Assembly: GCA_963726715.1 (NCBI GenBank)
Contig: CAVSDF010000005.1
Location: forward strand, 310,001-374,000
DNA from: CAVSDF01 sp963726715
GTDB taxonomy: Bacteria > Bacteroidota > Rhodothermia > Rhodothermales > BA12
Length of the DNA stretch: 64,000 nucleotides
Direction of reading: 5' to 3'
This document shows, piece after piece, positions 54,215 through 64,000 of the stretch. Below the pieces are notes generated by a model. The model saw only the letters and a program-made list of their open reading frames with translations, was not told the DNA's origin and ran no database searches. Positions within the stretch are counted from its first letter, which is position 1, and each line of letters starts with the position of its first letter. The position numbers and the translations under genes are program-made.

Positions 54215-57200
54215 TCAGAGCCTTCGGGCGAGGGTGACGACGGCGCGGTGCATCTCGGCGCGCCCGCCGCGCTCGTCGAGGGCGTCGAGGAGGGCGACGT
54301 AGATGCCGATGGGCAGGGCGCGCCCGCCATCGTCGGCGCCGTCCCACGCGACGAGGCCGGTCTGCCCGGCGGGCGCGGGCGCAAGGGTGCGGACGAGGCG
54401 GCCCTCGGCGTCGTAGACCCGTAGCCGGACGCTCGATGCGGCGCCGCGCAGGCGGTAGGCGAACGTCGCGGCGTCGTCGAGGCCGTCGCCGTCGGGCGAG
54501 AAGGGCGACGGCGCGGCGGCGAGGCCTGCGCGCTCGGGAGCAGTCGCGGCGTTCGCGGTGACGGCGTTGGGCGCGGCGGGTGTGGCGCCGTCGGGCGAGG
54601 GCGACGAGGCCCACACGGACGCGTCGTCGGCGGGTCGGTCGAGGGCGAGGCGTTCGAGGCTGATACCGGTCGTCGTGCGGAGGGCGGCGCTGTGGAAACC
54701 GGGCGCGTAGCGGACGGCGTCGAGGTCGCCTGTCGTGCCCCCGCTCGCGGTCAGGCGGCGCAGGGTGAGGCGGTCGCCGCTGTCGCGGAGCGAGAGGCCG
54801 GGGGCGGCGAGGACGAGGGCATCCGGCGGCATCGACGGGAAGGCGGCGCGGAAGGCGGCCACGTCGGGCACGGTGGTCGTCGGGTGGAAGGCGGCGGCGT
54901 AGCTGCCGGGCGCGAGGCGGACGGGGACGAAGGCGAGGCGGACGCTGTCGCGGCGCCCGCGCTCGTCGGGGTCGCCGAGCAGGACGAGGCCGTTGAGGTC
55001 GAGCGGCGCGGCGCCGGTGTTGACGACCTCGACGAACTCCGCCTGGTCGGCGCGGGCGTCGCGGCTGTCGGCGAGTGGCTGGTAGAGCACCTCCGAGATG
55101 CGCAGCGCGGATGCGTCGCCCGTGGCGCCCTCGATGGGCGCGGCGGCGTTGGCGGCGCCCGGTGTGCCGCCGTCCGGGGCAGGGGATGAGGCCCATCCGA
55201 GCGGACCGTCGGCGGTCGGGGCGAGGCGCTCCAGGCTCGTGCCGGGCGTCCGCGAGGGATCGGCGTACGTCCCGCGAATGCACGTTTCGGGCGTCACGAC
55301 CGTTCGCACGGCGCCATCGACCGCGAGCAGCGTCAGGCACTCGCCCGCGTTCGAGAGGCCGCCGCTGGTGACGGTCGAGCGCCCGACGAGCACGACCGAT
55401 GCGGCGCGGAGGTCGGCGCCGGGGAAGCCGCGGGCGAGGCGCGAGGCGGTAGCCGCGTCGGGGCCGTCGCTCGGGTCGCTGTCGTAGATCACGAGGCGTC
55501 CACCGGCGGGCAGCGTCCGCTCGGCGTCGCTCAGGCGCGTCGTATCGGGCGTGGCCGGGTCGTCGTCGGGACCGACGATGGGGCGGGCGACGAGGACGAG
55601 CGTGCGGAGCGCGACCGCTGTCGCCGTCGTGTTGAGAATCTCGACGTACTCGACCTGCGGCGCCGTGCCCGATGTGCGCGGCGCGAGCATCGCCTCCACG
55701 ACGACGAGGCTGCCCGCGGCGGGCGGCCCGGCGACGGCCACCGTCTGCGCGCCCGATGCGTTGCCCTTGCCATCGCGCACGCCCGTCACGACGACGCGCG
55801 AGGCTGCGCCGACGCCGGTCAGAAGCACCGCCGATCCGTCGCCGTCAGCCGTTATGGCAATCGGAGGCCCAACATCCGTCGAGAACGCCCCGGCGAGGCT
55901 GGCGGTGGCGACCGGCTCGTCGAACACGACGCGGATGAGCGCGCCGCTGTCCGTTGCCGATGCGCTCGGCGCGAAGGGCGACCGGACCGGCGCTGTCGAT
56001 GGCGTAGACGCTGTTTCGGGCGCCGGGTGTGCCACCGGACGGGTCGAGGGTGGCGGCGAAGTTGACGCGCACGGCGGGCCCGTCGGGGTCGCGGCGCTCG
56101 ATCGTGCGCCCGGCGGCGCCCCACGCTGCCGTGTAGACGACGGAGTCGAGGCGGAGGCCGTCGGTGCGGCGCAGCACGACGGCGTCGGCATCGTTGTTCA
56201 AGCTCGGCCACGGCGCCACGCGCACGACGGCGACGCCCGCCGGAATCGACGGAAACGCGGCTGCGAAGGCCACGCTGTCCTGCACGGCGACGGCGTACGC
56301 GCCCGGTGCGAGCGCGATGGAGCGAGACGAGAGCGCACGCGGGGTGGCGACGGCGTCGCTGATGCGGAGGTCGGTGAGATCGAGCGTGCGCAGCGAGCGG
56401 TTGAGGATTTCGATCCACTCGGTGCCGCCCGTCGGCGGCGCGAACATCACCTCGTTCACGACCACATCGCCCGGCTGCGCCTCGTCGGGCCGCGTCGCCA
56501 CGAGTGACGACGCCCCCGTGTTGCCCGCCGCGTCGCGCAGGCCCGTCGCCGCGACCGTCACGGACATTCCCGCACCCACATCGGCGCCGAGGGTGAGTGT
56601 CGCCGTCGCCACCGCCGCGCCGCTCGGGCACGCGACCGAGACGACGGGCACGCCTGCGCCGTCCATCTCTTGCCACGGCGTATGCCGCTGCGGCACAGGC
56701 ATTTGTGGCGGGTTCGCTGAAGCCGAGCACGAGCGTTCGCGGTCCGGTGAAGCGCGCCGAGGCGAGCGTCGGTGGCGTCTCGTCGCGCACGACAGCGACG
56801 GCGACGGTCGTGTCGCGCAGCGCGTTGCCCGCCGGGTCGGCGATGCCGCGAAGGGTGAGGGCGTAGGTGCGGGCGGGAAGCGGCGCGGCGAAGACGAGGC
56901 GCACGCCGGGCGTCGCGGCGCCTGCGTCGGTCGGGACGAGCGCGAACGGCACGGCGGGGACGAGGGCGACCGCGGCGGGCGTGAGCGTGCTCAGGGCGAC
57001 GGGTTCGGAGAAGGTGAGGGCGATCTCCGGCGGCGCGTCACTGACCGACACGTCCGAGAGGCGCGGTGCCGACGTGTCGGGCGGACCGGCGGTGCCGGTC
57101 GCCTCGATGTCGTCGACGGCGTAGCTGCGCCCGGCGGTCGAGGCGTGCTTGATCCACAGGCCGAGGGCGCTGCTGCCGAAATATCGCGTGTCGGTGGCGG

Positions 57201-57765
57201 TGAAGGGAGGCGATCCGGCGACGGCGACCGTCCACAGGCCCGCCGATGTGCGCGTCACCTCGACCCTCACGTCGCCCGCATCGTCTGCGAGGACGACGGC
57301 GCTCTGCCCGAGGAGCACGCGGTTGGCGGGCACCGACGCGTCGCCGTCGAACCGGACGAGGCGCACGTCGTCGGTGTTGGTCGTCCCGAACTGGAGCGCG
57401 TACCCGCGCACGGCGCCCGACACGTCGGCGCGGTCGCTGACGAGGAAAACGCGCGCGCCGTTGGCCGTCGACAGGTTGACGCCGGTCCACGAGAACCGGA
57501 ACCGCCAGACGCCAACCGACACGTTCGAGGCCGTCGAGATCGACAGCGTGTCGGCGGTCGGGCCGCCGTTGGCGACGAGCGCCGGGTTGCCGCCGCGCGG
57601 CGCGACGACCCATTTGAGCGGCTCGGGCGAGGTCCACGCCGGATCGCGGGTGAAGTCGCCGTCGGTGAAGGCGTCGCGGACATCGAGCACCGGCTGCGCG
57701 CGGGCGGTGGCCGTGATGCCGGTCAGAAGGAGGAACGCGGCGGCGAGGGCAGGGCGGCGGAGCAT
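54215..57765 (-). CDS. Large secreted protein with lamin-tail domains and FlgD-like tail, frameshifted
   Basis: About 1,184 codons. Signal peptide LAAAFLLLTGITATARAQP, then a laminin-G-like domain (VGVWRFRFSWTGVNLSTANG), Ig-like domains (PEIALTFSEPVALSTLTPAA) and three lamin-tail-type domains: VVNEVMFAPPTGGTEWIEIL, VVEAMLAPRTSGTAPQVEYV and ISEVLYQPLADSRDARADQA, each followed by an SSPxPDGxTPGAxN closing strand (for example GWASSPAPDGGTPGAANA). The end (FSPDGDGLDDAATFAYRLRG, VAWDGADDGGRALPIGIYVA) is a FlgD-like surface tail. Frame changes are near 56690 and 55970. Such LTD exoproteins are often nuclease or adhesin carriers; none of these is visible here. Confidence 0.83.
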
Positions 57766-58053
57766 CGGTCACGGGGCGTTAGGGCGACCGTGGAAGCGTA
57801 CGCGCGGCGGAGTTAGAAGTCAATGCGTGTCGCCATCAAAATGCAGGCTTCTGCAAGATTGTTCGGACGTAGCGGCGCCGTTCGGGGGCGTCACCTCCGC
57901 CCGCCGACCCGCGCCCATCGGCGTTCTCTGGGCCGCCGCCGAGGGTGTCGCCACCACCGGGAGCGCAGGGACAAACGACATCGTGCCTCTGCCGAACACC
58001 GACGGGTCTGTGGCCGCCGTCGCCACCGGACGACTGCCGCCGTGCAGGGAGCC
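57766..58053. other. 288-base spacer
   Basis: Contains the promoter candidate at 57795-57823 and otherwise unremarkable GC-rich sequence; short ORFs here lack any domain. Confidence 0.4.
57795..57823 (-). promoter_or_regulatory. Sigma-70-like promoter before the lamin-tail gene
   Basis: On the minus strand TTGACT (57823-57818), a 17-base spacer, then TACGCT (57800-57795); the ATG follows 29 bases later. The -35 is good, the -10 weak. Confidence 0.35.
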
Positions 58054-58332
58054 TCACTGCGAGCGGTCGGCGCGGCGGGCGCGCGTTTCAGCCATGCGGG
58101 CGAGGACGGCGTCGGCGAGGGCGTCGGCGGGGTCTTTCGCGGAGAGGGCGGCGGTCACGTCGCGCTCGCGCACATCGATGCGGTAGAGGACGGCCATGAG
58201 GGCCGCCCGCTCGGCGATGAGCATCGCCGCGATGCGCCTGCGCAGCCACGCGCGGAGCACCGCCGCGTCGGCGGGGGCGTCGGGCGGGGTGTCGAGGGGC
58301 GCGTCGGCGCCGAAGGCCGCGAGCGCGTGCAT
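58054..58332 (-). CDS. Small helical protein of unknown function
   Basis: 92 residues. The ATG overlaps the stop of the M1 peptidase by one base (TGATG), so it is translated by coupling. The sequence is mostly helical with alternating Ala/Arg/Glu (VLRAWLRRRIAAMLIAERAA, LYRIDVRERDVTAALSAKDP), no signal peptide or membrane helix. No family is recognised; the coupling suggests a link to the peptidase gene. Confidence 0.5.
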   Translation of the reverse strand: MHALAAFGADAPLDTPPDAPADAAVLRAWLRRRIAAMLIAERAALMAVLYRIDVRERDVTAALSAKDPADALADAVLARMAETRARRADRSQ

Positions 58333-61300
58333 CAGAAGGGCAGCTCCACCCCGAAGAGCGTGCGGAACTTGAACTCGTCGTCGCTGCCGTTGGGGATGCG
58401 CACCCAGAGCGGCACGCGCGCGGCGAGGCGGGCGCCGCCGAGGGCGTCGCTCGTCGTCGTCAGGCGGCGCAGCCACGGCAGGTCGGAGAGGGCCAGGCGC
58501 AGGCCGATCCCGGCGTCGGCGAGGTAGCTGTCGCCGTCGGTGAAGACGGGCGTGGCGAAAACGCTGCCGCCACTGGCGAAGGGCAGCACAGCGACGCCCG
58601 AGTACGCCATCGCGCGGAGCGGCAGGCGGGCGTGGAAGGGGCGGGTCTCGACCTCGACGTTGCCGGTCACGACCGATCGCGCCGCGCCGCCCACGCCGGG
58701 AAATCCGCCGTCTTCGGCGAGATAGCCGGTCGGGCCGTGCGCCGAGAGGGCGTGAACGTAGGGCACGTCGCCAGCGGGCGTGTACCGCTCGCCGGCGGCG
58801 CCGAGGGCCGCGCGGGCGGTTTCGCTGCGCCAGACGCCGTGCTGCGAGCCGGTGCCGAGGTTGAAGCGCTGGTCGAGGGCCAGGTTCTGGACGCCGAGCA
58901 TCGCCATCGTGCGCGCGCGGACGGTGAGCGGGCCGAGCGGACGCGAGACCGTCGCCTTCGCCCACGCCATCGTCGGGTCGGTCAGGAGAGAGGCGCCGAG
59001 CAGACCGCCGCCGCCCCCGCCGCCGGTGATGGAGCGGAGGCTTCCGCCGACCTGCCCGCCGATCTGGATGCGGCGCTCGCCGCGGGCGTCGCTGCGGCCG
59101 GCGTCGTAGCGCAGGCCCGCCCAGACGCGGTGCGCCTTCTCGGGCCAGAGCGTCTCGTCGTAGAGGTCGAACGCGCGGCGGTAGGGCTGGCGGAGGTGGC
59201 CGACTTCGGCCGTCAGCGTGCCGCGGTCGCGTCCGATGGCGGCGAAGCGCCCGAACGTGTGGGCAGCGAAGACGCGGTTCTCGAAGACACCCTGCTGCTT
59301 CTCGAACGACACGCCGACGCGGTTCGACGGGCCGATGCCGACCGGCGTCGTCGCGTAGCGCAGCGTATAGTCGATGCCTTCGGCGAACGACTGCATCCCT
59401 CCGCGCCGCGCGGCGAGGGTGTTGGTGGAGAGCGGGCGCGGGCGCTCGCCGTTCGTCGCGATCACGAGCGGCCAGAGCGTGACGGTGGCCGTCGCGTCGT
59501 GGCGGTTCATCCAGTAGCCGCCGCGCGCCCAGATGCCGACGCCTGCGCCGTAGTCGCGTGCGTACTGGCCGAGCGGGCGCACGCCGACGCCGTAGGCCGC
59601 AGGGTCGTTGGTGACGGGCGCGCGCCAGAAGCGTGGCGTTCGTCACGACCGGCCAGACGCCGCCGCCCGCGGTGTCGTTGAGGCGGTTGATCTCGGGCAG
59701 GCGCTGGTCGGGGTCGAGCGTCGCCGAGCGGACGCGGCCGTCGACGGTGACGGTGTGGCGCGGGCTCGTCCACGGCCACGCCGCGCCCACCGTCCAGCCG
59801 GGGCCGACGGATTTGGCGCCGTTCATCACGCTCGTCGGGATGGTGAGCATCCGCGTCGATCCGTCCTGCATCGTCAGGCGCACGTCGAGCGGCATCACCA
59901 TCTCCCCGATGCGCTCGAAGCTGAGCTCGGTGCGCCCGCCCTTGTCCGCCAGGCCGGTGATGGCGTAGTCGAGGCGGCGCGTCGTGTGCGTGAGCTGCTC
60001 GAAGAGCCAGTCGAGCGAGAGGCCGGACGCCAGCTCGAACGTCCGCTCGACGTCGGCGGGCTGCGGGTGGCGGAAGGTGTAGGTGCGGACGTAGTCGCGG
60101 AAGCCGCGGTCGCGCACGGAATCGCCGACGACGTAGCCGAGGAGGTCGGCGATGAGGTTGCCGCCGCCGTAGGACGCCGTCGAGTACGCGCGGTTGGTGC
60201 GGTACCAGTCGGAGTGCCACGAGATCGGCTCGGCGAGGCCGCGCAGGCGAAGCTCGGCGATCTGCCGCGCGGCGGAGTTCTGGCGGGCGGGCACGTTGAA
60301 GAGCGTCTCGAGGGCCTCGCCGGTCGCAAACTCCGTGAAGCCCTCGTCCATCCACGCGTAGCGGATCTCGTTGGAGCCGAGCATCCCGTAGAACCACTCG
60401 TGCGCCGCCTCGTGCGCCGTCACGCCGACGAGGCTGCCGGGCGCGCGGCCTCCCGTGATGAAGTTCATCATCGGGTACTCCATCCCGCCGTCGCCCGCCT
60501 GCGCGACGGTGAACTGCGGCCAGCGGTACGGCCCGAAACGCTGCTCGTAGTAGGCGACGACGGCAGGCACGAAGCCCCGCTGCGTCTCCCACCCTGCGGC
60601 GACGTTCGGCTGGTAGAGAAGGTGGTACGTGCGTCCGTTCGGCCCGGCGATGCGGTCGTGCGTGTAGTCGCGGTCGGCGGCCCACGCGAAGTCGTGGACG
60701 TTCTCCGCCTTCCAGCGCCACGTCAGGCGCGTCGTTTCGGGCCGCGTCTCCTCGCTGGCCTTGAACGTGACGAGCGGCTCGCGCGAGGGCGCGTAGCCTT
60801 TGCCGATCTCAGCGCCGTTCTGCAGCACGCCGGTTGCGCCGACGGTGTAGGTGGCGGGGAGGGTGATGCGCACGTCGAAGGTGCCGAAGGGCGCGTAGAA
60901 CTCACGCCCGACGTAGGGCTCGGCGTGCCAGCCGCGGCTGTCGTACTGCGCCATCTTGGGGTACCACTGCGACATCGAGAAGTCGATGCCCTCGCGGCTC
61001 TTCCACCCCGAGCGGCGCGTCTGCAGCGGCACCTGCGCCTCGAACGCCATCGCGAAGACGGCGCTCTGGCCGGGCGCGAGCGGGCGCGGCAGGTCGACGC
61101 GCATGACGGTGTCGTCGACGCGGAAGGGCGCGTTCACACCGTCCATCGTGAGCGTCTGCACGCGCTGGTAGCCGATTTCGTCGGGCGTGTAGTTCCAGAT
61201 GCGCGGCACGACGCGGGGGTCGGGGTCGGGGAGGTGGCGGTTGCGCTCCGCCATCATCGACGTCGGCTGGAAGGCGTTGAAGTACAGGTGATAGAAGACC

Positions 61301-61503
61301 TGCCGGAGCGTGTCGGGCGAGTTGTTCTGGTAGGTGAGGCGCTGCCGCCCGGCGTAGCGGTGCGCGGGCGCGTCCATGTCGATGTCCATCTCGTAGGCGA
61401 CGCGCTGCTGCCACGGCGGCGTGCCCTGCGCCAGGGCGGCGGCGGGCACGGTGGAGGCGGCGAGGGGCGCCGCGAGGGCGGCGGCGAGGAGGATCGGGCG
61501 CAT
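58332..61503 (-). CDS. M1-family metallopeptidase with predicted C-terminal barrel, frameshifted
   Basis: About 1,057 codons. Signal peptide ILLAAALAAPLAASTVPAAA. The peptidase half shows AGDGGMEYPMMNF (GxMEx substrate motif) and the zinc site HEAAHEWFYGMLGSNEIRY with the third ligand in MDEGFTEF, spaced as in M1 enzymes (HExxH-18-E). From about residue 620 the frame changes (near 59630) and the protein continues FWRAPVTNDPAAYGVGVRPL, VGIWARGGYWMNRHDATATV, many amphipathic strands and a C-terminal FRTLFGVELPF, as in outer-membrane barrels. Similar M1-plus-barrel proteins exist in Bacteroidota. Aminopeptidase role at the cell surface inferred. Confidence 0.85.
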
Positions 61504-61552
61504 CGAAAGCGGGGAAAGCCGGGACGGAAGTCCGGAATCTACGTCCGTTGGT

Positions 61553-61580
61553 GGGGTGGTGCGGGTGTGAGCGGGTGGGG
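61553..61580 (+). other. G-quadruplex-type motif
   Basis: Four G runs (gggg, ggg, ggg, gggg) with loops of 6, 7 and 1 bases, about 50 bases upstream of the M1 peptidase ATG, on the strand opposite to that gene. Confidence 0.45.
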
Positions 61581-61742
61581 ATGCGGCGCGGGGTCGAACG
61601 GCGGTGGCGGCCGGGCCGCGGCGTGTGGTGCGAATCGGGGTGCGGGTGAGGACGGGAATGGCGTTTGGGGTGGGGCGAATCGGTCGTGCACGTCGGATGG
61701 GCGTTCGGTGCGGTTCGGAGGGTCGGTGGGCATCGGACCGCC

Positions 61743-61771
61743 GTAGAGACGCATCGGCGATGCGTCTCTAC
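61743..61771. repeat. Dispersed palindrome, copy f
   Basis: Arms gtagagacgcatcg and cgatgcgtctctac around g, perfect. The left flank (catcggaccgcc) is a weaker match to the other copies. Confidence 0.9.
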
Positions 61772-61828
61772 CATCCGTCGCCCTGCTGCCCCCGCCACAC
61801 CGCATCGCCCCCGGTCGCGCGGCGGTGC

Positions 61829-61835
61829 TATTTTG
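61829..61835 (+). promoter_or_regulatory. TATTTTG, possible -7 word before the HU gene
   Basis: Ends 24 bases before ATG 61860; CATTTTG before the phosphatase at 48967 has the same spacing. Confidence 0.4.
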
Positions 61836-61859
61836 GGCGCGCCCTGCCCCATCGCCGCC

Positions 61860-62138
61860 ATGACCAAAGCCGACCTCGTCGACCAGATCGCCGCCGCCAC
61901 CGGCCTCACCCGCGTCGAGACCGACGCGGTCATCGACGGCGTCATCACGCTCGTCGCCGGTGCGCTCGTGCGGGGCGAGCGCGTCGAGCTGCGCGGACTG
62001 GGCGTCTTCGACACCGTCGAGCGGGCCGCGCGGACCGGGCGCAACCCGTCGACCGGCGAGGCCGTGCCGGTGCCCGCGCGCCGCGCCGTCGCCTTCCGCC
62101 CGTCGCAAGGCCTCCGCTCGGCCGTCGAGAACGCCTGA
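61860..62138 (+). CDS. HU/IHF-family DNA-binding protein
   Basis: 92 residues, intact and of standard length. It starts MTKADLVDQIAAATGLTRVE; the core hydrophobic strand is VELRGLGVFDTVERAAR, and the DNA-inserting arm is GRNPSTGEAVPVPARRAVAF with the conserved NP and the RNPxTG pattern. It ends FRPSQGLRSAVE. The nucleoid protein bends DNA as a dimer. Whether it is HU or IHF alpha-like cannot be decided from this alone. Confidence 0.96.
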   Translation: MTKADLVDQIAAATGLTRVETDAVIDGVITLVAGALVRGERVELRGLGVFDTVERAARTGRNPSTGEAVPVPARRAVAFRPSQGLRSAVENA

Positions 62139-62261
62139 GGCGCGTCGCCGCCGCCGTGCCCGCGTCGCCGAAGCCTCCCGACCTTCACCGGGCGCGGCAA
62201 TCCCGCCGCCGCCGTCGCGCGTAGCCGCGTGGCTCCCTGTCCGCATCCGCTTCCCTTCGAT

Positions 62262-63476
62262 ATGCCCGACGACGCCCGCGTCTGCCCGGCCTGTGGCGCC
62301 CGAAACGCGCCCGGCGCCCCCGTCTGCGTCCTCTGCGGCCACGACCTCGACGATCTCGACACCGACCCGCCCGTCGGCTCCGGCGACGCCTCCGGGCGGC
62401 GCGACGGTGCCGGTCCGGCCCCGACACCCGGCTCGACCGGCGACGGCGCCGGGGAGGCCGGGCAGGCGCTCTTCTGCATCGTCTGCGGCGCCCGAAACCC
62501 CCCGAGCGCACGCTTCTGCGCCCAGTGCGGCGCCCGTCTCGTGGCCCCCGAGGGCGGCGCCGCGGTGCCGCGCGTGATCCCGGCGGGAACGTCGGTGCCG
62601 GTCGCGGGCACGCGTGTGGCGCCCGGTGAGGCCCCGCCGCCCGTGCCCCCCGAATCGGCGCGGCGCATCGCCATCCTCATCGTCGGCGCGGTCCTGCTCG
62701 TCGCGGGCCTGTACCTCGCCACCGTCGCGAGCAAGCAGTCGGGCGCCCCGGCGCCGTCGTTCCGCACCGCCGACGACATGGCGGCCGGCGGCGTCTCGCA
62801 GACCCCGGCCGGTGGCGCCGCCGCACCTGCCGCCCCAACCGGCACGCCGCTCTCGGCGACCGATCAGGCGACGGTGACGGCGCTCGAAAACCGTGTCGCC
62901 GCCGCGACGGGCGCCGAGCAGGCGGGTCTGCGCCGCGAACTCGCCAACCTCCTCACCGGCCTCGGTCAGAACGAGCGCGCGGGCGACGTTGAGGCGGACC
63001 TCGCGGCCACCGAGCGCACCGCGGCCGCGTGGCGCCGGGCGGGCGACCGCTACTACGAGGCCTTGCAGATGATGCCCGAGGACCAGCGCACGGCCATCGC
63101 GCCGCGCGTCGTCGCCGCCTACGACAGCGTCCTCGCCCGCGAGGCCAGCGACCTCGACGCCCGCACCCGCCTCGGATGGGCCGCGCAGTACGACGCGACC
63201 GGCAACCCGATGCGCGCCATCACCGAGACCAACGCGGTGTTGGAGCGCGACTCGACGCACCTCGGCGCCTCCTACAACCGCGGGTGGTTCCTCGTGCGGA
63301 TCGGGCGCGTCGACCAGGCGAAGGAGCAGTTCCGCAAGGTCCAGCGCCTCGCCGGGGCCGACAGCCCGCTCGGGCGCGAGGCGCAATCGGTCATCGAAAC
63401 CCTCGACACGCAGGGCACGCCGGTCGCCGGTCCGCAGGGCGCCGCGCCCTCGACGCCCGCGCCCGCTCGGCAGTAA
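62262..63476 (+). CDS. Zinc-ribbon membrane protein with TPR-like C-terminus
   Basis: 404 residues. Two zinc ribbons at the N-terminus: VCPACGARNAPGAPVCVLCG and FCIVCGARNPPSARFCAQCG, each with two CxxC knuckles, separated by an acidic low-complexity linker. One membrane helix follows (IAILIVGAVLLVAGLYLATV), then a coil (LENRVAAATGAEQAGLRREL) and TPR-like helices (WRRAGDRYYEALQMMPEDQR, LGASYNRGWFLVRIGRVDQA). An in-frame GTG at 62229 would add 11 residues; ATG 62262 is preferred since the ribbon starts soon after. Topology implies cytoplasmic ribbons and an external TPR. Function unknown. Confidence 0.85.
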   Translation: MPDDARVCPACGARNAPGAPVCVLCGHDLDDLDTDPPVGSGDASGRRDGAGPAPTPGSTGDGAGEAGQALFCIVCGARNPPSARFCAQCGARLVAPEGGAAVPRVIPAGTSVPVAGTRVAPGEAPPPVPPESARRIAILIVGAVLLVAGLYLATVASKQSGAPAPSFRTADDMAAGGVSQTPAGGAAAPAAPTGTPLSATDQATVTALENRVAAATGAEQAGLRRELANLLTGLGQNERAGDVEADLAATERTAAAWRRAGDRYYEALQMMPEDQRTAIAPRVVAAYDSVLAREASDLDARTRLGWAAQYDATGNPMRAITETNAVLERDSTHLGASYNRGWFLVRIGRVDQAKEQFRKVQRLAGADSPLGREAQSVIETLDTQGTPVAGPQGAAPSTPAPARQ

Positions 63477-63481
63477 ACCGG

Positions 63482-64000
63482 ATGGACACGAACGCAACGC
63501 CCGCCGCTGACCTCGTCGCCGACATCGCCAGACGGCGGATGGAGATCGAGGCGCGCATCGCGGCGGCGTGTGCGCGGGCGGGGCGGTCGGTCGGCGAGGT
63601 GACGCTCGTCGCGGTGACGAAGACGCACCCGGCGGCGACGGTCGCCGCGGCGGCGCTTGCGGGACTTGCCCACGTGGGGGAGAACCGCGTGCAGGAGCTT
63701 GTCGAGAAGCGCGAGGCGCTCGGCGCGCTCATGGCGTCCGGTGGCGAGGCCGTCGTCTGGCACCACATCGGGCGGGTGCAGACGAACAAGGCGCGCGACC
63801 TCGCCCGCTACGCCGACCTCGTCCACGGCGTCGATTCGCTGCGCACCGCCCACGCGCTCGCCCGCCGCGCCGAAGCCGACGGGCGCGTGCTGCCGGTGCT
63901 GATCCAGGTCAACATCTCGGGCGAGGACTCCAAAGGCGGCGTCGAACCCGCCGACGTTCCCGCGCTCGTCGCCGCCACGCGCGCGTCTCGCCGCGCTCCG
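63482..64000 (+). CDS. YggS-family pyridoxal-phosphate protein, 3' partial
   Basis: At least 170 residues before the window end. The PLP lysine is in VTLVAVTKTHPAATV; further family blocks are AHVGENRVQELVEKREAL, VVWHHIGRVQTNKARDLARY, VHGVDSL and VLIQVNISGEDSKGGVEP. It is a cytoplasmic single-domain barrel protein involved in PLP homeostasis. It starts 6 bases after the zinc-ribbon gene, so probably in one transcript. Near 63980 the frame may change (reading ATRASRRAP where ARLAALR is expected), another likely read error at the very edge. Confidence 0.93.
   Translation, partial: MDTNATPAADLVADIARRRMEIEARIAAACARAGRSVGEVTLVAVTKTHPAATVAAAALAGLAHVGENRVQELVEKREALGALMASGGEAVVWHHIGRVQTNKARDLARYADLVHGVDSLRTAHALARRAEADGRVLPVLIQVNISGEDSKGGVEPADVPALVAATRASRRAP

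Larger units (their letters stand above)
61504..61859. other. 356-base divergent G-rich spacer
   Basis: It carries a G-quadruplex-type motif (61553-61580), the palindrome at 61743-61771 and a TATTTTG promoter-like word before the HU gene. The plus strand is strongly G-biased. No gene is seen. Confidence 0.5.

Noticed and set aside
57820..58527. Plus-strand ORFs in the spacer and antisense to the small helical gene
   Set aside because: Basic, low-complexity products with no start context or domain.

Overview
This is a very GC-rich window from a bacterium of the Rhodothermota (Bacteroidota-related) type, probably a Rubricoccaceae-like lineage. Four things point there. There are several Por/type IX secretion-style C-terminal sorting domains and a PorV/PorQ barrel. 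There is a TonB receptor with an N-terminal carboxypeptidase-D-like domain. Bacteroidota-like -7 promoter words (TAnnTTTG and shortened forms) lie just upstream of start codons. An nhaD-pcd-nuoN gene order matches one reported for Rhodothermus marinus complex I genes. The genus is an inference. I saw no tRNA, rRNA, CRISPR array, insertion sequence or prophage.

Layout. 1-8.8 kb is housekeeping: antiporter, pterin dehydratase, nuoN, a PH-like protein, superoxide dismutase, phosphopantetheinyl transferase, a thioredoxin-domain protein and thiolase. 8.9-11.6 kb holds three tandem secreted proteins, each with two TonB-C-like modules. 11.7-15.8 kb holds pgk, an outer-membrane barrel and purD. 15.8-21 kb is accessory: palindromic repeats, a minisatellite, a lipoprotein and a large, heavily frameshifted surface protein. 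21-27.3 kb holds a gamma-carbonic anhydrase-like protein, a lipid kinase, a deacetylase/glycosyltransferase pair, an ECF sigma factor and a secreted isoaspartyl peptidase.

27.4-40 kb is dominated by a six-gene minus-strand surface cluster (two sorting-domain proteins, a lipoprotein, a TonB receptor, PorV, an NHL lipoprotein), plausibly one secretion/uptake assembly. 40-49.5 kb holds an exported methyltransferase, FKBP, malate dehydrogenase, SixA, an acid phosphatase, an SDR, an AbrB/Doc toxin-antitoxin pair, a YjbQ-like protein with a DtxR-like operator, xseA and a tyrosine phosphatase. 49.6-61.5 kb encodes three giant exported proteins (DUF11 repeats, lamin-tail domains, an M1 peptidase with a predicted barrel). 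61.8-64 kb holds an HU-like protein, a zinc-ribbon/TPR protein and a YggS-type PLP protein cut by the window end.

Reading quality matters. About twenty genes contain one or more frameshifts whose two sides are obviously the same protein. Most look like uncorrected indels in the assembly, so coordinates of such genes cover the whole reconstructed gene. The most distinctive non-coding feature is a family of perfect palindromes with the arm gtagagacgcatcg, two members of which (one only related) provide the stop codon of the preceding gene.
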